Below the pieces are notes generated by a model. That model was not told where the DNA came from, searched no databases, and worked only from the letters and a program-made list of their open reading frames with translations. Shown here piece by piece: positions 53,101 to 62,832 of a stretch of 64,000 nt of DNA (its first letter is position 1; each line of letters starts with the position of its first letter). The translations under genes and the position numbers were made by a program. The stretch comes from Amyelois transitella (taxonomy: Eukaryota > Arthropoda > Insecta > Lepidoptera > Pyralidae): assembly GCF_032362555.1 (NCBI RefSeq), contig NC_083510.1, forward strand, positions 4,491,501-4,555,500, given 5' to 3'.

Positions 53101-55399
53101 TTTTCTGACCAAGGTTATCCCAGCATGGTTTTTTATGCCATCAGACCAGGTAAATGATGTGCCAGTTTTCTTCCTTTCAGCTCTTGGACGCCATTACATA
53201 GGTACGAAATTGTGTACGAAATTAGTTAAATGTTACCTTGCTTTCACCAAATGCCAGCTGGATATTATAAATAGCCGGTATTTTGCCTCTGAAGAACTGG
53301 AGACTAGTAGTGAAACCTCTGGTTCGAGGTGTCAAGTGATGCTTTAGAAGAGGCAGATTTTTTTCCCTCGCGAAGTTCAATGACGCCTCATGCTTCTTTT
53401 TCGTGTACCGTGTTCCTTCTGGAGTCAGCAGTAACTATGAAAAAAAAGAACGGTTTTTACAAAATCGTGTCTTGATCGACCAGTCAGTGCAGTCTTTTAT
53501 CTACCTTCAGATAAAACAGCATATGAATTTGTGTATGAATACATATCAGTTAGATTAGACAAAACACGGACGTTTGTTCGCGCCGAAAAACTTGACCTTC
53601 GCATCTGCGTCACATAAATGTTGCGTAATTATAAAATAGTATATACAGATTAAGGATGTATCGTAGGAATGATTACGACCAAAAATAGAAGTTCATTGAC
53701 TCACCCAAACCGGATCGGGATAATCACATAGTTCTGATATCTGTGACTTTATGATTTCCTTATCTTTCTCAAATGACCTTTCAAGGAACACAAACTCTGA
53801 AAACTTCCACATCCATCCAATGGGTGGGAGGTACTGTATAGATTTTTTCGCATATGCCTTGCAGTTCTGAAACCAAATTATGAACTCCAAAATCATCAAT
53901 CAATTCTGATTAACTGTATAAGATTTTATAATAAATTACCAAAAAGTGTTCTTGACATGCCTGGTAGAATATTCAAAAAGTTTATTAAAGAAGAGCTTTG
54001 TAGGAAAGCTCGTCTTTAATATTACAGCACAGAGGATTATATTAATGATAAACATGTGTTGCCCGACCTTGATATCATAGCCTCTTAAATGCATGTGAAT
54101 TTTTGACATGGTATTGACATAATTTGTACAGTATGTACATATCATATCATACTATTTGATATAATATTTGTACTGCAATCATTAATTTTAATCTTTTACA
54201 CATTTTTTTTTAACGTAGACAATGATCAATCGTCCATGAATAAGATTTAAGAGATTTATAGGTATTTGTAAATAGATATAGATTGTTATGCCGCTTCTTC
54301 TACACAAGGGCTTTGGAAGTGGTAGTGGATATTATGATGTGACGTCAATGATGATTTTTTTACATAAATATTTCTATGCTTCGAAGTATGGTGCAGTGTT
54401 TCAAGCATTTATGTTATGAAAAAAGATTTGTTGATTTTATAAACTTTGAATTGAAACCATACTATCTAACTAACGGGTAAAAATATACAGCTTAATTCAT
54501 GAGCATCGCTGACAAAGCCCCCCAGGACACTCGTAAGATATGAATGTATATAATGAATTAAAGAACAGTATTCACAATATTTGAAAAATATCTATTTTAT
54601 TTGAAAATATTTTTTTTAATATGCTTTGGTTTTTAAGTATCACTCTTGCCAAATTTGTAATAATAATTTGAGATAACTTACACCTAAAACTCCAATGCCA
54701 TCACAAAACTGCCATCCCATAAGCCAGTCTATTTCGTAGCTGTGATTCATGATAAGATAGCCATGTTCTTTGCCATAGAATTTTTCATATTCATCTTTCT
54801 TTATGTAAATGGACATTGTTGTTCCTGACCACCATTCTGACATAAACACTAATTCTGAAATAACATGTTGAATATAAGTCTGATCTAAATTATACATTTA
54901 CACACAATATTTTCTATGCCTATTTTACAGATATTTGGCACAAAGACAGACAAAGAAAGCCTTATTCTAATATTTTTGTGGAAGGCTATGTGCAAAAGCA
55001 AGACCAAAGAGGGTCAAGACTTCTGTCAATTTACAGGATATTTAAAAGAAAAACATCCAAGACTCAAGCCAAACAAGAATAAGTTCATTTTCATCATGCC
55101 ACATATTTAATATTACTTTATAGGATTTAATGAATTAGAACATAGCAGGTATCTTATAAAATAAATGAATGTATATACTTACGACTATAAAATGAGTATG
55201 AAAGATAGTAATTAATTTTCCTGTACAAAGACTTGTTGAAAGGCCTAAGACCAAAGTACAAAACTGCCTGCACAACATTTAGTATCAAACCAGACGTGAA
55301 GTATGATATCGCGAAACACAAATGAACAATCGTAGATTGTTTTAAAACTTTTAAGTCAACCATTTTCACATTTGTCACCGTCCTTTTGCAGTCATTAAT
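44130..55399 (-). CDS. AGPAT3/4: 1-acylglycerol-3-phosphate acyltransferase, AGPAT3/4 type
   Basis: Minus-strand coding exons are 55363-55183 (the exon begins at 55399 with a 5' leader after an acceptor), 54854-54682, 53866-53705, 53434-53237, 46647-46510, 45519-45300 and 44206-44130. Phases are 1, 0, 0, 0, 0 and 1. The product has 382 residues, matching the family. An upstream non-coding exon is implied. Motifs are the N-terminal FTSGLILNVVQ membrane region, motif I NHSYEID (NHX4D), YLPPIGWMWKFSEFVFLER, the PEGTR block and PRTRGF, then HAHLYIQRIPVESIPEDENE. Two C-terminal hydrophobic segments end in ISQGSSYGAEKK. The enzyme makes phosphatidic acid in the ER membrane. The 6.6-kb intron 46648-53236 is filled with mobile elements and the exons look intact. 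I could not tell AGPAT3 from AGPAT4. Confidence 0.92.
44509..44648 (+). mobile_element. LINE fragment, same family as 56026-57690
   Basis: A plus-strand frame reads ALHAFMRSQNLSKKARLAVH, almost identical to ALHAFMSSQTLSKKARLAVH in the LINE at 56026-57690. The preceding DNA (gtgatagtgatatgatattg) also matches. It lies in the last intron of the acyltransferase gene, antisense to it. Confidence 0.85.
44795..45115 (+). repeat. Interspersed repeat, second family, longer copy
   Basis: It includes ctccgcaacctttgcaaggg, cctcacgatgttttcctttc and tggccgaggttggaacgaac, strings typical of a dispersed lepidopteran repeat. The first of these is shared with 19478-19650. Confidence 0.6.
46764..47376 (+). 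mobile_element. Non-autonomous Helitron (Lep1-type), both ends present
   Basis: The 613-bp element starts TCCACACTAATAATAAAGAGG after an A, contains caaaaactactggtccgatt, and ends gcgaagccggggcgg then gccgctag before a T. This gives TC...CTAG inserted between A and T, as expected of Helitrons, with a GC-rich potential hairpin just before the end. It has no replicase and lies in the large acyltransferase intron. Confidence 0.85.
47430..48290 (+). repeat. Mobile-element-like unit carrying a minisatellite
   Basis: The left part (ctaatctccagaactactaa and following) resembles other lepidopteran repeat elements. From 47601 a tandem array begins with units starting acgtcttaacaaaagttgtt at 47601, 47723, 47822 and 47943. 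The period is about 121 bases; the second unit is 99 because about 22 bases are missing, and the fourth is partial. The right flank includes acagacagacagcaaaac. Confidence 0.75.
48291..50086. other. Intronic stretch of the acyltransferase gene
   Basis: AT-rich sequence between mobile elements within the large intron. I see no exon with the right phase for the acyltransferase and no other gene. Confidence 0.45.
50087..50354 (+). mobile_element. SINE, best full-length copy
   Basis: It runs from tgccgtgtggttcccggcac to a clean (TATG)n tail at the 3' end. The 3' region reads gttggctctgtctaccccgc, aagggatatagacgtgatca, then tatgtatg. It serves as the reference for the other copies listed. Confidence 0.9.
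50621..51925 (-). pseudogene. Transposon-like multicopy gene family, broken copy
   Basis: Minus-strand pieces, in order, are MSSSKRCCLNNPNHFCYICG, KSWAPNCVFKSCVEYLRLWK with FGTPTIWREPQNHHEDCYFC, DDWRLFIDSSKRSLKCILLH, NDHQWQICVDLKMVNILLGQ, GYTKFPCFICLWDSRA and a C-terminal MMSDCCWSLIRH block. I recall this architecture from a protein found in many copies in insects, cnidarians and other animals, probably borne by a mobile element of uncertain class. Cys/His pairs at the start suggest a zinc-binding module. The copy is broken at several places and has lost part of its C-terminal half. It sits in the acyltransferase intron on the same strand as the gene. Confidence 0.75.
52317..52575. mobile_element. 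Small inverted-repeat element (MITE-like)
   Basis: A 259-bp unit whose ends are inverted repeats of about 39 bases with one clear mismatch: atatcgcacctccggtgcga then cactgtcacttatgcaaaa. Each end contains its own small gcacc...ggtgc hairpin. Both outer flanks carry ATG, a possible 3-bp target duplication. There is no coding capacity. Confidence 0.8.
53021..53150 (+). repeat. Dispersed lepidopteran repeat fragment
   Basis: The string gcccactgctggacatgtgc followed by ctctcc belongs to a repeat seen throughout Lepidoptera. I cannot name its class with certainty. Confidence 0.5.
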
Positions 55400-56025
55400 C
55401 TGAAAATAAAGGTATAGTAAAGATAGTAATCACAATTCCAAAAAATCTAATTGTAAATTGACTTGAAATCTACTTTGCGATTCAGGGTTCATAATTTCGT
55501 AACAAAGAGAACAATTTAAGGTTAGAAACCAAATTTATTTGCGACGTTTTAAAAGAAAAAATAAATTAATATCATATTAAATTGATGCGTATGTCAAAAG
55601 ATAGGAAGATTCTTCAAAAGCAACATTAATTATTTGATTATTTACCGGTGGGGCACAAAAGAATTAAAATGCTTGAAGGATATTATTCTTCACTTATCAA
55701 TAATTTTCCCATTTAGTTACGAATATAAGATTAACTGATTAAGCATATTACTTTGTTAATGTAAGATACATTCAAATTTTAACTTATTTATTACCCAAGC
55801 CAAATCAGAAAGTGAAGTCACCCGTAATTTATATTTCTTGTTGGTTCTGTCTGGTCGCCCCGCCGTCTCGCCTCTTCTCGCTCTTGCACTTTTTTGTTCT
55901 TTGTCTGACTGTCAAGGCAAGTGTCAATGTTTTTGACAGTGATTTGAATCTGATATTATTTTCCGGATTCGGACTCTGATCGGAGAAAGGCGGCGAAAGA
56001 GGCGGAGGGTCTAAATTGCGCAAAC
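55400..56025. other. Intergenic stretch upstream of the acyltransferase
   Basis: It probably contains the first intron, and perhaps the untranslated first exon, of the acyltransferase gene. Neither a promoter nor another gene can be pinned down. Confidence 0.4.
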
Positions 56026-57690
56026 AAACATATATACATAAAATCACGCCTCTTTCGGGTAGGCAGAGACCTACCTTTTTCCACTTGCCACGATCTCTGC
56101 ATATTTCCTTCGCTTCATCCACATTCATAACTCTCCTCATACAAGCTCGGCGGTTTTGGGTACTTTTGACCTGACCCTTTACCAGGACGTCCTTAATTTG
56201 ATCAAGATACGTTCGTCTAGGTCTTCCCACTCCGACCTTTCCCTCCACACTCTCCTTGTATATCTGCTTAGTCAACCTGTTTTCATTCATCCTCTCCACA
56301 TGACCGAACCATCTCAACATACCCTTTTCTATTCTTGTAACAACATCTTTCACATCACAACATTCCCTTATCACGCTGTTCCTTATCCTGTCACTCAATT
56401 TCACACCCAACATACTCCTTTACGCTCTCATTTCCACTGCATTTATTCTGCTTTCGTGCTTCTTTTGCCATACCCAACTTTCACTCCCTTACATTATTGT
56501 CGGGACCAACACGCCCCTATGCACAGCCAGTCGAGCCTTTTTGGATAGTGTCTGACTGCTCATAAAGGCATGCAAAGCTCCATTCACCATGTTCCCCGCG
56601 TTCACTCTCCTTTCAATATCACTATCACACTTGCCATCTGATGTAAACTTTGATCCTAGATATACAAACTCTTTCACTTGCTCAACTTTTTCTCCTCCAA
56701 TCAAAATATTACATGCTGTCATTTCTTTCTCCATTTCAAAAACCAGTGTTTTAGTTTTGCTTACGTTCACTTTCATTCCTTTCTCTTTTAAATCTTCATG
56801 CATACAGTTTACCATCTCCTGTAGCTCCTCCGCTGATGACGCCAGTATAACCTGATCGTCGGCATAGAGCAGACATTTGACGAGTAACTCATTCATCCTT
56901 TATCCACTTTCAGACTCTTTCAAATCTGTCAAACAACTATCCATAAATAGGTTGAACAGCCACGGTGACGCAACACATCCCTGCCTAACGCCTTTCTCAA
57001 TCTTAAACCACTCAGTGTGCGCTCCGTTTATCCTGACACAAGCACTCGAATCCTCATATAAGGATTTCAGTGCTCGTATCAAGAGACTGCTCACCCCATG
57101 CATAGAAAGTGCTGACCACAATTCATTCCTCTCAACTCTGTCATAGGCCTTTTCCAAATCCACGAATGTGCAATAGACTTTTTGACTCTTGGCCAAAAAC
57201 TTTTCGGCTATGCACCGCAAAGAAAAGACCTGATCAGTACATCCCATTCCCTTTCGAAATCCCGCTTGAGCATCCCATATTTTATCATCAGTTTCATTCC
57301 TGACTCTATTAATCAATACCTTAGCATACAATTTGCCGACGACGCTAAGCAGGCTTATACCACGATAATTTTTGCAGTCCAGTTGTGACCCTTTTCCTTT
57401 GTAAAGTGGCACGATAACAGCCTTACACCAATGTTTTGGTACTCGGCCGCTTCTCCAACACAAATTGAAAAGGCAGTACAACTGTCTAGCTACGACGCCT
57501 TTTCCTGCTTTTAGCATCTCGACCGACACTCTATTATACTCAGCAGCCTTACCCGCAAACAAATATTTCACAAATTTGAGCATAACTAAAACATCAGACG
57601 CTACATCGTCGGTGGCGCGGTTCCCCAGGCATCAGACTTAGCCTAGCGGAAAATTTTCTCGTCGGTGGCGGCAAGCCATAATAGGCTTGT
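56026..57690 (-). mobile_element. LINE (RTE-like), 5'-truncated
   Basis: The minus-strand frame runs from about 57640 to 56030, coding for most of a reverse transcriptase and its C-terminal extension. Motifs in order: CKNYRGISLLSVVGKLYAKV, QAGFRKGMGCTDQV, CTFVDLEKAYDRVERNELWS, GVRQGCVASPWLFNLF, LLYADDQVILASSAEE and LRWFGHVERM. GRPRRTYLDQIKD then follows. The frame is kept throughout; I see only three in-frame TAA stops (near 56900, 56489 and 56410), so the copy is fairly young. The 3' end carries a tatgtatatatg tail resembling that of the SINE. The endonuclease domain and 5' part are missing. RTE is my best guess for the clade; another non-LTR clade is possible. Confidence 0.85.
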
Positions 57691-58836
57691 ATCAACTAAC
57701 AATGAAACCAATGGATGAATGTTTCTACAATATCCGTATTAACAATCTATTTTAACTTTTTCGAAGAGCTTTTTTATTAAAAGTGTTAAAAGTACAAGTA
57801 GGAGTAACAGGGCGAGGGTCCCGTTTGAGTATAATTCGGGATGACCAAAAAGTTGGATTTCAGAATGTTTCTTCTATTTTTAATGTAATTTTTAATAGTG
57901 TTTTGTTGGTGTCTCGTTATGTCCGAGGAAAAGTAAAGACCGTATTTTTGCAATCTCTTTATTTTATTTATTCCTGTCGCTATTTAGGGGCATCTCTGGA
58001 ACAAAGAGAGCTGTATTTTATGGGAACATAATCCCAATATTTACTGACACAAACTTTAGGTACAATGGGTTTGGCAAAAAGAAATACTTGATGGTTTAAG
58101 AGTTGCACACGCAACTATGATCCATAATAACATACATATGGTCACGTCTATATCCCTTGTGGGGTAGACAGAGCCAACAGTCTTGAAAAGATTTGGCTTA
58201 ATGATAGATATTAAGATTCAAATAGTGAAAGGTTGCTAGCCCATCGCCCAAAAAAAGAATCCCGAGTTTGTAAGCCATCCATGGGAAAGAGATAGAGTGG
58301 TCCTATTCTTTTTTGTACTGGTGCTGGGAACCACATGGCTGAGATCCATAATAAGTCTGGAAAAAAAATATATATTCTATTTAACATTGTTGAGCGTGCT
58401 TATTACGAGTAAAATACTTTGAAACGGATAACAAGTATTTATTTCGGGCTGAGCTCTGATTGACAGTGCAAGTATGTGGAATGTCACGCGCGTTCGAGTA
58501 TTTAATTTGAAGCGCATAATTAATATTTCGAGCAATACCCTGGTTTACGTACTTGTACATAAAAACCAGAGTGCAAAACTTGAACGCGTAAAATTTTGGT
58601 ATATATGCAGCATCCAAAAAAAAAAAAAAAATTTCATATTTTTAGTCTGTGGTTTCATTTGCATGAAAACAAACTTTGCTCCCATAATTTGATTCACCAA
58701 AATTTCATTGTTTTCTAATTAGAATTCAAACTTATATACAATTTTAGATGCACCTAAGATAACAGTGAGGTTAAAGAAAACCCTGAGTCTCAAATTGAGA
58801 CTCCCATGAGTTTTGGTTATTCAGAAAACTCAGAAT
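57691..58836. other. Intergenic stretch upstream of OSGEPL1
   Basis: It holds a SINE at 58129-58339 and an A-run near 58616-58630. No promoter motif of the OSGEPL1 gene is obvious. Confidence 0.4.
58129..58339 (-). mobile_element. SINE with internal loss
   Basis: A reverse copy from the catacatatg tail at the left to gctgggaaccacatggc at the right. The block around the usual gaatggccacgttcag and part of the ttagtcgccttttacga region are missing. Confidence 0.8.
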
Positions 58837-60075
58837 ATGTCGTATTGCCTAAAACAATGCGCAAAATTGCTAAGAAATTTACAGATTTTAAGTCCGAGAA
58901 GATATTTGAGTCAAGAAGTTCTTCGCAATGCATCTGTTTTAGGTATAGAGACTTCCTGTGATGATACGGGTTGCGCTGTAGTTGATATGACTGGTAAGAT
59001 TTTAGGAGAGTCATTGCACTCTCAAAATGCTGTACATGTACGTTATGGTGGAGTTAATCCATTAATTGCAAATGAATTACATCGTAGAAATATTGAACAG
59101 GCTGTTGCTGAAGCCCTGGAAAATTCAAATTTAACAGTAGATGACATTGATGCTATTGCAGTAACAACAAGACCTGGTATGCTTATGAGTTTACAAGTAG
59201 GGGTCAAGTATGCTAAATATCTTGCTAGAAAGCACAATAAACCATTGATACCAATACATCACATGGAAGCTCATGCATTGGTAGTCAGGGTGTCACAGGA
59301 TGTGCCATTCCCTTATTTGTCATTGTTAATTTCTGGAGGACATTGTCTTTTGGCTGTAGTGAAAGATGTTGATGAGTTTTATTTACTCGGGAAAAGTTTA
59401 GACAACGCCCCTGGAGAAGTTTTAGATAAAGGTGCCAGAAGAATGAAGTTGAAAAATATACCAACATATTCCCAAATGGCTGGAGGGAGAGCTATTGAAT
59501 TAGCTGCAAAGCACTGTAAAGATCCTGACTTATTCAGATTCCCACTTCCTTTAGCGAAATATAGAGATTGTAATTTCAGCTTCAGTGGATTAAAAGATGC
59601 ACTAGACCGCAATTTGATGAAAAAAGAATTGGAACATGGGGTCATGGGTGATGGCATTATTCCAGAAGTAAATGAGTTATGTGCAGCATATCAGCTAGCA
59701 GTAGCAGAGCACATTGCACATAGAACAGAGAGGGCAGTTATATTTTGTGAGAAAAATACTCTGCTAGGTGAATATAGGAATTTAGTAGTTTCTGGGGGTG
59801 TTGCCTGTAATGATTTTATTTATAAATCACTTCAGGTTGTTACTAAAAAGTTAGGATATGAAGTGTACAGACCTCCACCTAGATTATGTACAGATAATGG
59901 GGTGATGATAGCTTGGAATGGAATTGAGAAACTTAGAAAACCATGTGGAATTATTGCTGATATTCCAATCAGCTCTATTGAACCAGTGGCTCCACTAGGA
60001 AACAGTTTAATAAATGAAGTAAAACAGTCAAACTTACCTGTTAGAGTATCAAGATTGAGAAAAATGTGTTTATAA
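58837..60075 (+). CDS. OSGEPL1: Mitochondrial tRNA N6-adenosine threonylcarbamoyltransferase
   Basis: A single uninterrupted frame of 412 codons. The first ATG in frame is at 58837. The first 30 or so residues (MSYCLKQCAKLLRNLQILSP then RRYLSQ) are basic and free of Glu and Asp, as in a mitochondrial targeting peptide. The enzyme body follows the TsaD/Kae1/Qri7 pattern: VLGIETSCDDTGCAVVD, RPGMLMSLQVGVKYAKYLA, metal-binding HHMEAH, LLISGGHCLL, VSGGVACND and RLCTDNGVMIAWNG. The mitochondrial member works without the KEOPS partners to form t6A37 in tRNAs decoding ANN codons. All key His residues appear present. The lack of introns is notable beside the split neighbours, but the frame shows no sign of decay. 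Confidence 0.95.
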   Translation: MSYCLKQCAKLLRNLQILSPRRYLSQEVLRNASVLGIETSCDDTGCAVVDMTGKILGESLHSQNAVHVRYGGVNPLIANELHRRNIEQAVAEALENSNLTVDDIDAIAVTTRPGMLMSLQVGVKYAKYLARKHNKPLIPIHHMEAHALVVRVSQDVPFPYLSLLISGGHCLLAVVKDVDEFYLLGKSLDNAPGEVLDKGARRMKLKNIPTYSQMAGGRAIELAAKHCKDPDLFRFPLPLAKYRDCNFSFSGLKDALDRNLMKKELEHGVMGDGIIPEVNELCAAYQLAVAEHIAHRTERAVIFCEKNTLLGEYRNLVVSGGVACNDFIYKSLQVVTKKLGYEVYRPPPRLCTDNGVMIAWNGIEKLRKPCGIIADIPISSIEPVAPLGNSLINEVKQSNLPVRVSRLRKMCL

Positions 60076-60089
60076 TCAAAACATAACAT

Positions 60090-60165
60090 GCATGTCTTAC
60101 AGGGTAGACAGAACTAATGTCTTAATACCACTGAAGGGTGCTTTAATGATTAAGATTTAGATAGT
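60090..60165 (-). mobile_element. SINE scrap
   Basis: Plus-strand acagggtagacagaactaat, then aatgattaagatttagatag, resemble the SINE 3' part in reverse, heavily worn. It lies directly after the OSGEPL1 stop and may form part of its 3' untranslated region. Confidence 0.45.
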
Positions 60166-60362
60166 GATTAGTTAATCAATTAGTAGGTGCCTACATTATG
60201 AAGAATTTATTGTGATTCTTTAGGATTCTGTACTCCAGGATTGAGGATGGGAAGTGATTATAAATTAGATAAAAATTATTTTTTTTCACAGTTTTTATTA
60301 AATTAAAGCTCTAAAATAAATTATTGATTCTTGAACTTCCACATTTCAATTGATACCCCTGA

Positions 60363-61619
60363 TTATGCCTTAGCCGCTGCTTGTTGTAAATCTGAAATGA
60401 TATAATTATTCCATAAATCCCTTGTATTATTACCAGAGATCAGATGTATACATATACATCAATCTCAAAATATATACACCTTGGTTATTGCACACTATTA
60501 TAGGATCAAATCAATTCTTTCCTACATGATAATGATGTTGTGTTATCAAAATAGGTATCCTCTATATGGACCTTGATTGAGAGCACATGTTAGCTTTTCA
60601 TAGTATTTTAAAAAAGAGCCTGTATGCTTTCCTGCATACAAGGCCAGAGATAGACAGTCTGGATCTTATCATAATATAAGATCCAGACTGTCTATCTCTG
60701 GTTAAACCTCTGTATGGTGAAGGATAAGATATAATAGCTATTCAAATTTGCTGAATAATAAAAGGATTATAATTGGTTTCTTACAAAATTATAACACATA
60801 AGACAGACAAACAGTTTTGTTATTTTTTCATAAAATATAGAAATGAGTCCGTGACTAATGGCATACCCAATAAAAATTTACCCCATGTATAAATTTGAAT
60901 GAACAATTCACAAACTAGAACTCTAATAATAGTCATTTTGTCTAAAACTACAAGTTAGATGCAATAAACATGGTTGGTTAGTTCAGAATTCAACATTTCA
61001 TATTATTAATTTTTAACACTTCCTGGGTTTTAGCAAGTTTTAAAGCAGCCATTCTAGTAATCTAAGGTAAGGCAGTAACTGTTAACATTATGTTCTTCAA
61101 TAAATTGAAAGTAATAAAAACATCAGTTGTCATAATGGTTAAAAAAGCGCATTCACACACATAGACTGCATAATAATGCAATCTAACTTACAGATTATTC
61201 CCATTACTGCTTTTCATCTGAAACATTGTAAATAGTGACAGTGGAAAAAAAAATTTGGTTTTGTACTTGATGAATGAGAATATAAAATTGTGGAGGACTT
61301 ATTTAGCGATAAAAAGTAAAAGTATCTTGATAATATAGTTGTTACTGTACCTATTAAAAAAAAATGTAATTTGTAAACTTACGAGCTGGCTTGCCATTGA
61401 CCCAAGGAGTTATACGGATGAAAGATTCATCACGGCGCAGTGCCTCATTCCGCAGTTCTTGTTTTAAAGATTTACGCAAAACCTTAGCAGCAATATTTGA
61501 GTAGTTTATGTAACTGGAAGGTTAAAATATAGGTTAGCTTTTGAACTTGGATTCCTGTATTGTTGCAAAATTCATAACAATAACACTTACGTAAGGCCAA
61601 ATTGCCTCCAGGCGCTCAT
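60363..61619 (-). CDS. ATP5F1E: Mitochondrial ATP synthase subunit epsilon
   Basis: Minus-strand exons are 61619-61591, 61513-61383 and 60391-60363, with phases 2 and 1. The product has 62 residues, the usual size. It begins MSAWRQFGLTYINYSNIAAK, then RKSLKQELR, and has FIRITPWVNGKPA near the end, all typical of the epsilon subunit (Drosophila stunted). This subunit sits in the central stalk of the F1 sector with gamma and delta. In flies it has also been reported as a secreted ligand of the Methuselah receptor; nothing here tests that. The last 29-base exon encodes HLQQAAAKA and has a sound acceptor. The gene is convergent with OSGEPL1, with about 290 bases between stops. Confidence 0.95.
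60644..60701. repeat. Perfect 26-bp-arm hairpin in the ATP synthase epsilon intron
   Basis: Arms 60644-60669 and 60676-60701 are exact reverse complements around a 6-base loop (cataat). The arm core is gacagtctggatcttat. A smaller hairpin (tgtatgc...gcataca) lies just upstream at 60621-60640. Confidence 0.95.
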
Positions 61620-61911
61620 TTTGAATAAATGTTAAAAATCAAAGTAGTATTTAGAAATCTAGGTAAGTACCTAGCGCCCTATCGGAAAATTGAAATTAGA
61701 ATTTGTATGAATGACGTAACTTTTGTTGCGTGATTGGATCACTGTTGCCAACTATCTCAAATGAAGAGGAGCTCAATCGATCATAAAAAAGCGCCAGATT
61801 GACAAAAACAAGCGGATAGGACAGTTACTAGCTAAAAAAGGTTTGTTTTTTTTTTCCCAAAAATTAACCTGTAGTTGCCTTGAAATCTTTTCATTTTATG
61901 AATTAATATTA

Positions 61912-62096
61912 TGCCGTGTGGTTATCGGCTCCACAATAGGTTCATTTTATCCCTTTCCCACGGATGTCGTAAAACGCGAATAGGCGTTTTTCTAGTGCAA
62001 GTATTCATGCGAAGAAAAAATATTATAGTACTCGTATGTGCTTACGTTCCCTGATAGTAAAAGCCATCAAGGGAAAGGCTAATAAACTTGGGATTC
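61912..62096 (+). mobile_element. SINE 5' half with insertion
   Basis: It begins tgccgtgtggttatcggctc, continues cacggatgtcgtaaaa, then about 80 unrelated bases intervene before aaggctaataaacttgggat resumes the SINE sequence. The 3' half is absent. Confidence 0.65.
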
Positions 62097-62832
62097 TATT
62101 TATTTATTTATGTAAGTACCTACACAAAAACATACAAGAGCATTAATATAGAATTATAGAAAACAAAGGTGCTACTTATTTCAATAGAAATCTCTTCTAT
62201 TAGACGTGAGAAGAGAGAAGAATATGGAGCAGTTTGGCGTGTGCATAAATATGAATTTTATTTCGAGAGATAATAGTTCTGAACTCTTCTTTTAAATGAG
62301 GAAAGAATTTGGGAATCGTGAATATCATGCGGTAAATAATAAATAATTAATTCTACAGACTAACAGTATGAGCAGAAAAGTAATAGGAATAAAAAGAAGT
62401 CCCGAGAGTAGAAATAGTAAGTATGGTAGGTAAATGCGACCAGCAAGCACGGATCAGCATTTACAGTCCAGTATTGAAAGAATAAGACCCTGGATTGAAA
62501 CGGTAAGAAATGTTGAGAGTGAAAAGTGTAATAGATCTTACGACTAACCTTCTTAACATGGAGGTAAAACCATACAATTCATCTCTCGTTTAAAATCCAA
62601 CGAAAGTTAATAAATTTTTAGGAAGTTTATATATTTGCGATTCTTGTTATTTTCCGGTGACATATTATACAAAATATTGCTTGTTGTAAAAGTTAACAAT
62701 GGGTTAAAAAACGTGTCATATTAAGCACCGAAAGCGTTATGTTGGCAACACTGGATTGGATTGATTTAATTTTGGGTTAGTTTAGGGGATGAGCAATGAA
62801 ACAACGAATTTTATAAGATCCACACACCACAC

